In this document: positions 1 through 11,599 of the stretch, piece by piece
Layout of the letters: each line of letters opens with the position of its first letter
Position numbering within the stretch: position 1 is the first letter of the stretch
NCBI RefSeq assembly: GCF_902362185.1
Contig: NC_044501.1
Span: 13,589,481 to 13,653,480 of the forward strand
DNA length: 64,000 nt
Reading direction: 5' to 3'
DNA from: Chanos chanos
Lineage: Eukaryota; Chordata; Actinopteri; Gonorynchiformes; Chanidae
Made by a program: the position numbers and the translations under genes
The notes under the pieces: model-generated
Databases searched by the model: none
Seen by the model: only the letters and a program-made list of their open reading frames with translations
Told to the model about the DNA's origin: nothing

Positions 1-3000
1 CCGTGTTGTATGTCATCCATTGCCGAAGAGACACTAGCACAGTACAAAATAACGTGTTAGGACTTTCTGAATCTGAAAACTTGTCCTTCTCAGCAGTGCG
101 TCAAAAAATGATTTATTTCGGCTATTTAATGAATTAAAAACGGGGTTACAACACGGTTACATTCGCAAAATACTCTGCCTACCGCTGATGTCCGATAAAA
201 AGCCAAAGCAAATGTTGAATGCATTATAAACCAAAAACACCAAACCTTTAAGACATGAATTATATACTGTTACTAGAGTCATTCTAAAAGACAATATGGG
301 AACTATTTTGTTGTTAAATTGTAAACTGAGAGTAATGTTTGACTGAAGAATTGACTGATGCTCTGTTACGCTGGTCTCCATTAGCTCTCATGTATTGCTG
401 TGTGTTTACTATAAATAAATATGCACATGCTTGTGTACGTATTTTTACGTGAGTTTATGGCCACATTTAAACATGGTTATGCTGTTCGAATTATTCAATA
501 TTGATTCTGTCTGCATGCCCTTCTTAATTTATTAACGATGTGACAGAAAACCCGTCTCCTCTCAGAAAGGCTTGCAAATTGCTCCGTCAGAATATGTAGA
601 GCCACACCTTGCGTAGTCTACATCAAAAAATATTCTCGGCTTTGTTGCTCATTACTTTTGATGCCAAAGAAAACTCATTAAATTTCCCCTCTCCTTCATT
701 TCATTATCTCGGTGGGATTATTCTTTTCACATCAGGCCATCTCATCGAGAGGAAAAAAAAATAGTGAGAGATAAATTATCTCACACAGGAAACACCTGCT
801 CTTGTGGTCAAGCCAACGCGATAGCTTCAGTGCTGAACTGTGTGATGTCCGGTTAACCATAGTGTGTTTGGGCACAGGATATTAGATAACGTCCGCATGG
901 GATATCTTCAGATACATCCAAAAATGTGCTATATGTCTAAGAACCATAGTCATTTAAATACGTAGTGTTAACAAAATGCTGTGCTCCGGCGCCCTTGGGA
1001 AAACAGGCTATAGGTAGGCCTAAGCGTGTAAAATAATAAAAACGTGAAATTATTGCTGTTGCTATAAATAGCTATTTGGGATTCATCTCCTTTTTTTAAA
1101 CGACAGGTTCACAACCGCATAATGAGCCTGGTATTGCTCTGTATACTGTAATACGTGCAAGACACACAGTAAACGTGCCAGAGCTTTTAACACGTTGTGC
1201 ATTACATCGTGGCTAAATGTCAGACGATACGTGATGTTTTTATGATATTCTCAAACCCTATCTGAACCTTACAGCAATTAGTTAGAACAATGGAAAAAAA
1301 AGTCAGAGATTTAGCAAAATTCATGTGATGTCATTAACACTTAAGTTAATTCACCCACATACTGCAAATGTTATTTTCCACATATTTCAACAGCTGAGAG
1401 AGATATGAAAAAAAAAGACATACAAAAGCAATTGCATAACAAAAGAGGGTCGAGATTATGCGAAATGAACTCAGGCACATTATACATACCAAATCTGTCT
1501 AATTTTGTGAGTATCACATATATTTAAAATTTCTTAAATGCACTGAGAACTTTTTAAAACCATTCCGAAAAGACGACTTTGTATAAAATTTTGCATATAT
1601 CCACTCCAAACATCATCTAGAAGAAGTACATTAGGAGTGCTAATTTAGCCTGGGTTTATGTGTTCGCCATTTTAGAACTTTATAACACAACAGTTATAAC
1701 CATTAACTGAATATCAATAAATCCACGTGTTTTGTATATACCAGTCTAACAGTCCACAAAGTGTACAGAAGTGGAAAAACAAATACATTTCATTCAAAAC
1801 TTAGCAAAATTTCTATGCAACTCCAGCTTAGATACTGTGCTGTTAGTTTGACAACCAAGGTGTTCACGGACATCTGTGTTCACAGCATGCATCAGTCAAT
1901 AATATATAGGAACAAGTGTCAGCTGTATTATTGTAATTATTTCTGTTAGCTACATTAGGAAAATTGTTTGCTTTGTTTTTATGACTGGAATCACCCAATG
2001 ATCGAAAATGCGTAACAGTGTATATCTTTCTGACACCTCTCTGAGAGTATTTCCCAAACAAGAGGCTGTCTGTTCTTTCGAGACGAACAGTAGCATTTTC
2101 AGAAGGCCCTATTGTTCACGGTTGCCAACGGAAACAGAAACCCCTCCCACACAGAGCTCCCTCTGTGCGTGAAATGACTGACAACAGCCACTGCCAGAGC
2201 TTCACAACAGTAGTCTTTCTGCTAACTTCGCAAGTTGTCCCATACAATAACAAGGAGTCCCGACAGTGACGCAGTGGGAGTGGAGAAAACAATGACTATA
2301 CACTGAAACAGACAGTTTCAAATTCAGTTCTACACCACAAAAAAAATATTAGCAAATAGGCTATAACATCTTTATCAGACACACTGACCCCCTCGGATGT
2401 TGAGTTTTAGAATATTATCGGATGGAATCTTTGTGTTTCAGCATTGCATATGATCACTCAATAGCTCAAGTTTTCATTGACCAAAACCGTAAACCGGCAA
2501 ATAAGCAAAATTCAATTTCTGATGGCTTCTATGCAAGTAATTAACTGAGCAGTGTCTACATTTCAGCATCATGTGCAGTGTGTCCTCAGTTTGTGGTAAA
2601 TATCCAGTCTTTCAAAAATAACTCAAAAGCGTGCCTGACGGACGTGATCACTCCTGCCCCTGAACTTTTACTGCATCACTTTGGCCCAGTGTTCCGTAGT
2701 TCGACGACTTTTCAAAGGCTTCTCCTAAAACAAGTCAAGACTTCGTAAAATGTTCGGCCTGCTGTTTTTGTTGTACTGGCCATTACATATTGGTTAAAAT
2801 GTGTTGACTGGAGGGGGACGGCATACGATGAATTCAATAGAGGAGTGATATTTAAAAAAATACTCTACCCCAGCGAGGCCTAGGCCAGTTTAGGCATGTC
2901 ACGCTTTAAGCCGTTTTGGCTGCTTGCAGGGTGAACCATCGAAGAAGAAAATGGTGGAAGAGTAAAAAGTGCGGCTCTTGAAGTTCAAGACTTAGCATAT

Positions 3001-5293
3001 TACACGTTTTTTGCACACTCCAGCAATGCAACAGAAGGAGAGAGAGAGAGAGAGAGAGAGAGGATGGGGGGCTAGCTGTGCTTAGATGCATACCTTATTT
3101 AAGATGAGGTCATGAGATCTGAATTGGGCTTGAACCAGTTAAACTCGATTTTGACCCATGAAATACTACGGCCTCGCTTGCTTCCCAAAAAAATTCATAT
3201 ACAAATTTGCAGAGACAAAATCATTTTTCTCAGCTCATTTTCAAATAAATTCTTTGATGAACTGACCATGGAAGCAAAGAAAACAGGTCGACGTGTTGTT
3301 TTCAGCTGCGCTTTATCTGTTGAGTGATTGAAATGTATATATATCAGTGCCAGTTTTGGTTGTTCGAACAGACCGAGAGCCTGTTTTTCTCCCAGCAGTT
3401 TTTATGTATTCTTGTCTGTGGGCTACTAATCGCTAAAAAATAGGCTAGCGATCACGATGATTGACTAAATCAGTTTAAACATGTTTTATGGTGAAGTGAA
3501 TTGTCACAAAATAGGCATCTTTTAAAAATATTCAGCTTTAAAAAAAAAATAAAAAGTTTGTGTTTGCTCAAACAATTAACTAAGCTGATGGTGAAATTTT
3601 AGCATTTTCTTTAATGATGCTGTGTCGTGAACAACGGAACAAGGGCAGCCATTTTAAGTGTGGGCCTACACCCTCATGATTTTTTTTTTAGACTCCTGGA
3701 TGTGCTGTGAATTGTGTTTCCATTTAGGTTTGAACTTTGTGATTCAGTTAGTCATTTACATTGCCATGTGAAGTCCACTGCAGATCTTAACAGATTTTGA
3801 CAACTTTTCATTCAGCAGTTAAAGACTGTAGAAGGAGAGGCATGAGACGCGCTCGACCCTCTTCCTCTTCCTCTTCAACGATATATGAAGAACTTGGTTC
3901 AGTCTTCAGTGATAAACACGCGTTTCATGGAAGTTTAGAGGTGAATCGTTAGAGTTACCTTCATCGGATTTCATGGACCCACTTCTTTCGATCAAACACT
4001 TTAGAGATGTTCTAACTCTTAAATGTTCAGCGAAAACAGACGCACGCTAACGTCTTGGTTCCTAAACTTAATCTACCCAGGGATACTGGTCATGCTCGGT
4101 GTACGACCGCATTAAATGTCAGTTTGTATGTCTCTACGGACACGCATAATGACATGGATTAATGTACAATAAAAAAAGAAATTTGAAAGAATAAAAAATC
4201 CTACAATCTTATTATTATGTGATATCGAACACACTGCCCCATATCCAACATCATTAGGTTATAGTAATAAGGGACTGTTCATTGAAATTGGTAAATGTAG
4301 GTATGGCAGGTGCGGAAGATAGAAGAATGTCTTATGTGCAGTTCACACAAGGCAGTCAATGTGCAGCTATGACAGTTTTGCGCATCTGACATAAAATATC
4401 TAGGCCAGCCTGAAGTCTTATGTGCGAAGGAAAGGAAATAGTATTATTTAAATGTACTTGCTTAACGCGCCACTAAGCAAAAATATTGGAGGCATGTTTT
4501 CATATAATTTTCCTTTCATTCTCTCAGGTATGCACTAATAATTTTCTGTTGTGTCATATTCTAAGGAATGTTAATGGACATCCATGACTGTATTTGTGAC
4601 TTTATATGATGTAATGTTAATATTTTTCCACTTTCATAACTCCAATCATTTAACCATGTTTAATTCTGATTAGAAGACAATTGTTTGGATTTTATTTTTT
4701 TTACCATAAAACACCTGTGATGAGAGTTCACACACAATCATTTCAGCCACATAAAAAGACAAGACAGGAACTATGCATTTGCAAAACAGACAGACAGAAA
4801 GACCTACAACATGAAAAGATCACACACACACACACACTTTCACATATATATATGTATGGCACACACAAACTTAATCATGTGGTGGACCTCCCAAAGTCGT
4901 CTTTGTCAAACCCAGTCAAATTTAGATAAACCAGATAAATAACCGTTTTCACCATGCTAAGTAAAAATGTATTGTTTTCATATGTTCAGCTTGACTGCCA
5001 GAAATCTCAATAAAACAGATTTTAACGATATTTTTCACTCAGCCTCATCGCGAAATAAACTCCGCAATCACTCAACAAAGATGGCCGCCTCAGATTGAAA
5101 AACTCAGCACTTGTTTCCAGTGCATTCTTGTGTTATCTCAGAATTTTGTGCTTACTTCTTCATCTAACTTATTGCCGCAATGAAATTTTTTTGTAATACG
5201 TAAGTTCTTGAGACTTCTCTAGATCCTCTGATTCTTCTGTAGATGAATACATTTTAACTGGTAGGAGGAAACCTGCAAGATCTGAGGACTTAC
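1..5293. other. Intergenic or intronic DNA, no gene supported
   Basis: AT-rich sequence with only short ORFs (under 85 codons) that lack protein-like composition or paired splice sites. It contains a GA microsatellite near 3036-3062 and a short CA/TA stretch near 4822-4852. It could be the first intron of a minus-strand gene whose signal-peptide exon may lie at 5294-5351, but I found no following exon in the window. Confidence 0.5.
3036..3062. repeat. (GA)n microsatellite
   Basis: About 13 uninterrupted GA units in non-coding DNA. Confidence 0.9.
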
Positions 5294-5351
5294 CTGCTGG
5301 TGAAACGACTGAAACCAACAGCAATGTTATGGCAGCCTTCCATAGCTCCAT
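5294..5351 (-). CDS. Candidate first coding exon (signal peptide) of an unidentified secreted protein
   Basis: On the minus strand an ATG at 5351 in a good Kozak context (A at -3, G at +4) opens 19 codons plus one base reading MELWKAAITLLLVSVVSPA. It stops at a strong donor, GTAAGT. The peptide has a short charged start, a long hydrophobic core and small residues at the end, as a secretory signal should. A 58-nt exon ending in phase 1 is the usual form of such exons. No second exon was recognised between here and position 1, so the rest of the gene would have to lie to the left of the window. I do not recognise the family, and a chance ORF next to a chance donor is possible. Confidence 0.3.
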
Positions 5352-7832
5352 CCTTATTTCATATGCTCCTTGGTGTCCTTTCTTCTTTTGGCTCTGTCTC
5401 GGTTCAAAGTTTGTGGACGGTTCTCTTGAGGAAGACCGTGATCTCTCAGACTGAAGCTCAAGGCTGGAGGATCTTCAGCGGCAGCTGCAGGGTTAGGGTT
5501 TTGGTGACGCCTCAGGTTCTTTGAAGCTCAAGTTCTGTCTGATGACAGGAAGTGGCTCATCTGTACTCCACCTGGTGACGTGGTTGTCCCACCTCCTCAC
5601 AAATGATGCAGTTTGTCATACTTGATTTTGGGAGGTTTTAACTTTGGCGCCCTACTTTTCTGAGCACATCTTTTTCTAACTGGAAGAGCTAAGAAAGAGG
5701 TCTGCAGGTCTGCAGGATGAATGTTGGATCTGGAGACACTGCTGGACATGTTCACGATGTGGAACGGGATACAAGTTAAAGGCTAAACCATTTGCATATG
5801 TTTACTCTCACAAATCACTGTTTATTGAGTCATATTGTCCCTCCAGTGTCTGTTAGCTCAAGTTTTCCCTCGCTAACTACTGGATGTTCTATGAAAGACA
5901 TTTTTCTTAGGCACAGATAACTGTATTTAAAAAAAGGAGGGGGGGGGGTAAAAACACACTCATTTAATGCAATCAGCCAGATCACAAAAAGAATAATGTT
6001 TGACACTTGTCGTAGATTAGGCGTCGTCCCCACTCATTCAAATGAGACAAACAAGTAGTGTCGTTCAAAGAATGCTCAGATGAAAATGTCAGAGTGAACT
6101 GCTTGTAATATCAGGATGAATAACTTCTCACAAGTTTTACGTGTAGCAGATACACAAGTTACGTACTTTAGGGACAATTCATTAAAATAGCTAACTATCG
6201 ATCCATAGCACACAAACACACAAAAAAATCCTAACTGAATTTTCAAACTTATAAACATGTTAGAAATAAGAGACACAAGACAGAGTGGACTCAAACCACA
6301 CAAAACTTGTTTAATGCTGATGTATATCACTTTAGTGCTAACGGTGTTTTTTGCCCAAACTATAACAGCCCTAATGAAGAAAAGCTTTAAAGAATAACAT
6401 GTTTTTTTTTTGTTTGTTTGTTTTTTATATAAAAAAAAATACATGTCAGTCTTTGACAAAGAACTAAAAAAGTGTTTTCAGCTGTTCTTCATCAAGGCAC
6501 ATATGGGCAACACTTTCGGTATGAACCACTTACATGCATTGTACATGGATGCGAAGTGGGTAAGAGGTGTTGTGACCAAAAAAACAGACACCATGATAGA
6601 GACCGGATTGGAAACATCTTTAAGTGCATATTATCCCTTGAGAATAGCTGTGCAAAATGCAAAAATTCAGTTACTTGTATACCTCCAACATTCAATTATT
6701 ATCCAACGAGGGATTAAGCAACCTTTGACAAAGAAAATTATGGTACATTTGGTTTCTTTCCTCAAACTTTAAAATAGTGACACAGAATTATAAGAGTCAG
6801 GAGTGTACAAAGAACTTATTATTGCTGTTGATCTGTTTTGAACACACAGATTATGAGGGCAAAGAAGCCATCGTTTTAGCCAAAAATCACACTCGCAGAA
6901 AAAAAGCAAGATGTCCCTTCAAACTGGGCTGTTAGTATTCATGGGCAGTTCAATGCCAACCTGGAACTCGCGATTGCTTCTCACTTTTGCTGTGGCTCTG
7001 ATTAGAGCGGGATTGCACCTATGGATTCCTCTAAAATAACCTCACTGTACAGCACCTCCTGGTAAAAACATAAGAAAAAAAAAAACACATTGTAGTTTCC
7101 TAGTTTCACATCATTTCTGAATGTGAAAATCCAAAAGGGTATTCCCCTATTAGGTGGGAACCAATCCTCAACATAGTAAAATGTGCTTTTATCTGAACTG
7201 TCAACGGCTGAAAGAATGGCAGTTTACAGTTTGAAAAGATAAAGGGAGTTCTTCACACATGTATGCCACAATGTCTTCTAGCTTATGTCACAGTGACTTC
7301 TTAATCATCTGAGGTGAATATCATAAATTTAGATATAAATGCATAACGCAGAACATTGTGATAAAAGGCACAAAATATTTATAAAAGACAGTAATTTATA
7401 ATTATCCTTATCATTTACAGGAACCATAATAATCGGGCAAGTTTGTAAATCTAACTGAATTGAAATTGAAATCTAACAAGACATCTGTTTGACATTAGGT
7501 CTAGCATTCAAATGGTCAAGTGGGCAAAGATACAGAAGCTACAGAGTGTTTCAGTTTATAACTTAAAATAACTAATAACCTTTTCTGGCAAAAAGAGGCA
7601 TGTGACAGACTAATCATGGTTTGGAGAGATGTGACCAAATCCTTTTAAGAGGGACTGAAACTGCAACATCTCAGTAAAGCTGTTTTCTAAAGTCAGGCCT
7701 GTTTCCGTTTTACTCAGTAATATTTTGTCATGCATCTTTTGCACTGATGTCAAATTTGACAGGACATTTCTGATAAGGAACTTAGAAAAAGAGAAAAATT
7801 ATGTTGTGTTTTTTTTCCTACTTACAGTGAGG
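5352..7832. other. Intergenic region left of creg1
   Basis: No gene is supported. Overlapping ORFs of 80-127 codons at 6076-6772 lie on both strands in AT-rich sequence with T and A runs, and none resembles a known domain. The part just below 7832 should hold the creg1 3' UTR. Confidence 0.5.
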
Positions 7833-8027
7833 TTAGTAAGGAGTAGCCTTGAAGTAATCTTCTGGGGTCACCTTTTTCACACCACCAAAGTAGTCCAGTA
7901 CCCACACCTGAGTGATGTTAATCTTCGCAAAAAACCAGTTATGGTCAGAAGGCCAATCAGTCATCTCAGGATGTCTGCTGAAGAGAGCCTTTTTTGCTAA
8001 GCCCGCCTCTGTGTCGTTCACCTTGAC

Positions 8028-8058
<31 letters not shown>

Positions 8059-9480
8059 CCATAAGCCATTTCCAAGAGCGTGTACGTGACTACACAGACC
8101 ACATCAGCCTCAAACCTTATAAAAAGGTGTAAACCTTAGGTGAGTCCACCTTGACCACACCAAAATAAGATACAGGAAACTCATATTTTCACATTTAGAA
8201 TGGGAGTTTAAGGTACAGAAAGTTTACACCAATTAAGTTAAAGGGACATCACAACAAGGTCTCAAGAAAATATTTATTATTAAAAAAATTACAATAAAAA
8301 TTATAATTAAAAATATTTATTATTCGCATTCTGCTCCATTCCATTTAAGAAAAAAAAAAAGCTAATAGTGTAAATGAAGTTACCTCCACCACAGAGCCAG
8401 AGAGGATGATGTGGGCACACAGTGGACTCTGGGGGTCGTAGCCCTGGTGTTTACAAAAGTGAGTCTGGGCCAGGGACACAGACATGGAGGCCTGTGGATT
8501 GACCTGACAAAACACAAGTCAATAACCAGTACACAGTTACATGACAAAGGCATACAGATATCAAAATGCAGAGACATAAAAATGTGTGTACACATACATA
8601 TTGGCCAATTCCTATGTTTATTTCCTCATTTTAGCAGTCAAGCATATCCCTCCACAGACACAAACAGAATACTTCCTCATACAGAACACAGTGTTGACAC
8701 ATTCTTGCTCCATACAGATACAACTACTGGCAACTTAAGGCTTTAGACTCACATTTCAGAACTGTGTCTTATGACGGAAACCTGAATGCTTCCTATGAAC
8801 CAAATGTTCCTAGGTTTCAGCTAAATGGAGCATCAAACCGTATGGTCACGTTACAAAATGACATGTCAGTTCTTAAAACTTATCTGCAGATGGGGTTATG
8901 GAAGTGTAGATAACGAGAGAAGCGAAAACGCTGTGTCATTTTCTTTAAAAGCTGACTCAGGGCAGTACGCCGAGCAAGACGTTACATAAGTTAACAAGTA
9001 TACAGTACCTGAAAGTTCCATTAGTAATGACTAAAGAGTTTGTCTCATAATATTACCATTCCTGTGAGTTTGGGCTAAAGTTAACCCTGCTGTGCCCATG
9101 CTGAATGTAAACAAGGTACTGTCGTGCAAAGCACAAAACAGGGATCTATGTGGTAAGGGATCTACAACGGAACTGCTAGCTATGGATGTTTTGTCTCATT
9201 TACTAACCTCCAGATCCTGTACGGAAATCTCCATGCGAGTGAGGTACATGTAGGGCACCCCATTTCCATAGCCGACTGGTCCATCGCTGATCGAGAATAG
9301 GTTTGAGAAAGGCTGTCCTTTCACCGGGTCATGCGTAGAAATGGTAGCCATAGAAGCCCAGTCACAATGGTTCACGACAAACCGTGCCATCCTGGCAACC
9401 TCTTCGTGAGGTGGGATTTTGAATTGGTCGCTATTAATGGCCAAGAGGGCCAGAAACAAAGCCACGAACGTCGCAGTCAT
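7833..9480 (-). CDS. creg1: Cellular repressor of E1A-stimulated genes 1 (CREG1), secreted/lysosomal glycoprotein
   Basis: Minus-strand model with three coding exons: 9480-9208, 8503-8384 and 8021-7833, 582 nt coding for 193 aa. CREG proteins are secreted or lysosomal glycoproteins with a flavin-reductase-like split-barrel fold that is not expected to be catalytic. The protein starts with a hydrophobic signal peptide (about residues 1-19). It then shows family blocks including the HCDWASMATIS region, the YGNGVPYMYLT region, CKHQGYDPQSPLCAHI, and the C-terminal HPEMTDWPSDHNWFFAKINI and VWVLDYFGG blocks. N-glycosylation sequons NDT and NIT are present. Length is near that of mature human CREG1 plus a signal. 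The last intron acceptor borders a CA microsatellite (8027-8053). The start faces the H2A.X gene about 0.7 kb away. CREG2 is less likely because its long N-terminal region is missing. Confidence 0.9.
8027..8053. repeat. (CA)n microsatellite at creg1 exon 3 acceptor
   Basis: CA repeat in the second creg1 intron. It ends a few bases from the acceptor, where it reads GT on the gene strand. Confidence 0.85.
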
Positions 9481-10186
9481 ATTGCAGAGTCCCCTTCAAA
9501 ATACGCACGCTGTACGATTAGCAATGTTATGTATTCCTAGGTCATATGACTACACAGCTGTCATGTGATACCAACGCATAGAGTTGTACGCACTGCAAAA
9601 AGTGTGGCGAGTTGAAGTCTAGTCGTGAAATCCGTAAGGGAGTTGTGAAATGAATTCCGTATGCTGATTCTGTGGATTATGAGACCAACTCTCCACAAAT
9701 CACAAATGTTTCCTGTGTTACAAATTACTAAAATAATAATAATAATAATAATAGTAACTGATGTAGTAATTGTATGGAAAAAATAAATGGATGAAAGGAA
9801 AACACGAGCAGGTTATAACCCTATCAACTCAACTTTTATATTCTGACTGATAGGTGGAGGGAGGTAGACCGCTTCAGTATAAAATCAACCTGAAATTAAT
9901 TGTGCTCTGATTGGCTGATCAGCTACAGGCACTTTGATTACAGGTGGATTTAATTCAATTAATATCAGGGCTGAACAATTTAAATGGGCTGAACAATTTC
10001 CATCTTTAGGTGGTCTATAGTAGTCGTTGCGGAGAGAGTGGTTTAATTTTTTCAGCGTATCTTCTGTATATTGGTGAGGTTTCTTTGCCGTTCAGAGGTG
10101 TTTTGACTAAGGTTAATATGCTGAGATGCAGTTGACTTTTACATTCATTTAAAAAGTAATCACTGAACATGTCTTTCCAGCAAAAC
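9481..10186. promoter_or_regulatory. Shared upstream region between creg1 and the H2A.X gene
   Basis: About 0.7 kb between two divergent start codons. It contains an inverted CCAAT box (ATTGG at about 9908-9912) and a 14-bp direct repeat, GGGCTGAACAATTT, at 9968-9981 and 9986-9999, 170-220 bp before the histone start. An ATTTAAAT stretch lies between the repeats. The promoter role is inferred from position and from the CCAAT boxes usual in histone promoters. Confidence 0.5.
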
Positions 10187-10603
10187 ATGTCAGGACGTGG
10201 AAAAAAGGTTGTCGCTGCGAAAACCAAGTCCTCCGTGTCCCGCTCAGCTAGGGCCGGTCTGCAGTTCCCTGTGGGAAGGATAGCCCGTCTCTTGAGGAAG
10301 GGAAACTATGCAAGCCGCATTGGCAACGGTGCAGCCGTGTATCTCACAGCTATTTTGGAATACCTGTGTGCTGAGGTGTTGGAACTGGCAGGCAATGCCA
10401 GTCGAGACAACAAAAAGCTCCGTATCGCACCCCGGCATATCCAGCTTGCGGTGAGGAACGACGAAGAGCTAAACTTGCTTTTGGGTGGTGTGACCATCTC
10501 TGAAGGAGGTGTTCTTCCCAACATCCAAGCACAGCTGCTTCCGAAGAAGACGAAGATGTCGCGCGACGATAGCAGCAAAGATGTTCAGTCGCAAGAATTT
10601 TAA
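10187..10603 (+). CDS. h2ax: Histone H2A.X-type variant, SQEF tail (H2A.X-F like)
   Basis: Intronless 138-aa histone. It begins MSGRGKK and keeps the H2A fold blocks [54 protein letters not shown] and [15 protein letters not shown]. The tail ends SQEF. The SQE motif is the ATM/ATR/DNA-PK phosphorylation site that makes gamma-H2A.X at DNA breaks. Phe replaces the usual terminal Tyr, as in the H2A.X-F form described in frog eggs and fish. An in-frame ATG 18 nt upstream (10169) would add MSFQQN, but I chose the conserved MSGRGK start. No histone stem-loop follows the stop. An AATAAA lies at 10637-10642, so the mRNA is probably polyadenylated, as for replacement variants. The core is unusually divergent: SRIGNG replaces the common ERVGAG, and NLLLGG replaces NKLLGG. 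Confidence 0.88.
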   Translation: MSGRGKKVVAAKTKSSVSRSARAGLQFPVGRIARLLRKGNYASRIGNGAAVYLTAILEYLCAEVLELAGNASRDNKKLRIAPRHIQLAVRNDEELNLLLGGVTISEGGVLPNIQAQLLPKKTKMSRDDSSKDVQSQEF

Positions 10604-10636
10604 CTTTAGTTTCGAGGCACTTTTTTTACTGTTTAA

Positions 10637-10642
10637 AATAAA
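10637..10642 (+). terminator. Poly(A) signal of the H2A.X gene
   Basis: AATAAA 34 bases after the stop codon. No stem-loop histone 3' end is seen between the stop and this site. Confidence 0.75.
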
Positions 10643-11599
10643 GTAAACTTTTTTTTTAGGTCCTTGTTTGTCTGGCAGCTTTAAATTTATTGCCCCTAAG
10701 TGGTGCCCAAATATGGGAGTGCTCAGGCTTTTATGGATTTATACTTGATTAATAATCCACTGCAGAGGTTGAACTGTAGGGCATGCATATTTGAGCTTGT
10801 AGGTCAATTTGCAACGCCGACAGTAGGCCCACATTTAAATTGGCTGACTGAACAGTGTAACGAAGGGCATGCCATCTCCGCACAAACTGAATCCGGGCGA
10901 TATTTCATTTGACTTTACACTTCATGAATGTAGTGATTTAGCCAGCCATCTGGATGAAACGTACGTGGTTCACAATGGTATACACTCGCGTCTAGGACTA
11001 TAGTGGACACTTTATATAATCGCACCTATCATATGAGCAAACGTTTAGCTGAGCTCACAGACCTTACGGGAATTTATGGGGTGAAAGGTTGTTACATTTA
11101 ACGCACTTATGTACTTTTCCAAGGAAACAGCAAAATAATCACGTGTGAATATGCCCTGCCAGTTACTGATATCCACACCTATTTGTTGGAACAACAGGAA
11201 AAATCATACCAAACAAATTTGAATGTAACAGTCATACAGTCAAGATCGAAAATATAGTTTAATCTCTCAAGGCCGACGGCCAATTTGGTACTGTAGGCCC
11301 AAGGAATACAATAAAAAAAAAAAGGGCATGGCTTTTGAAATTTAAGTATGAAATTGTTTGGAGTCCTTTTGGTGGTCTCAGAATCCTTCAATATAACAAC
11401 TGGTATTTGCTGTTAGAATTCTATTACACAGCTACAGCCTAATCAGCTGGATTAATATAACATGTAATTCAGTGCAAACAACTGAGCCATGTTATTTAAA
11501 AACAGCACAACTAGAATGGTCATTGATCACTGGTCAACAGGACAGCACTATCCAGTTGACAGTTATATTCCCTCATGCTTCATTAGTTTGTCCTCAAGC
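10643..11599. other. Convergent spacer between the H2A.X gene and setdb2
   Basis: Contains 3' flanks of both genes, including the setdb2 3' UTR on the minus strand. No further gene is seen. Confidence 0.5.

Noticed and set aside
6076-6772. Overlapping ORFs of 80-127 codons, including a Cys-rich one
   Set aside because: Both strands are open in AT-rich DNA, no start context or splice partner stands out, and no domain is recognised.
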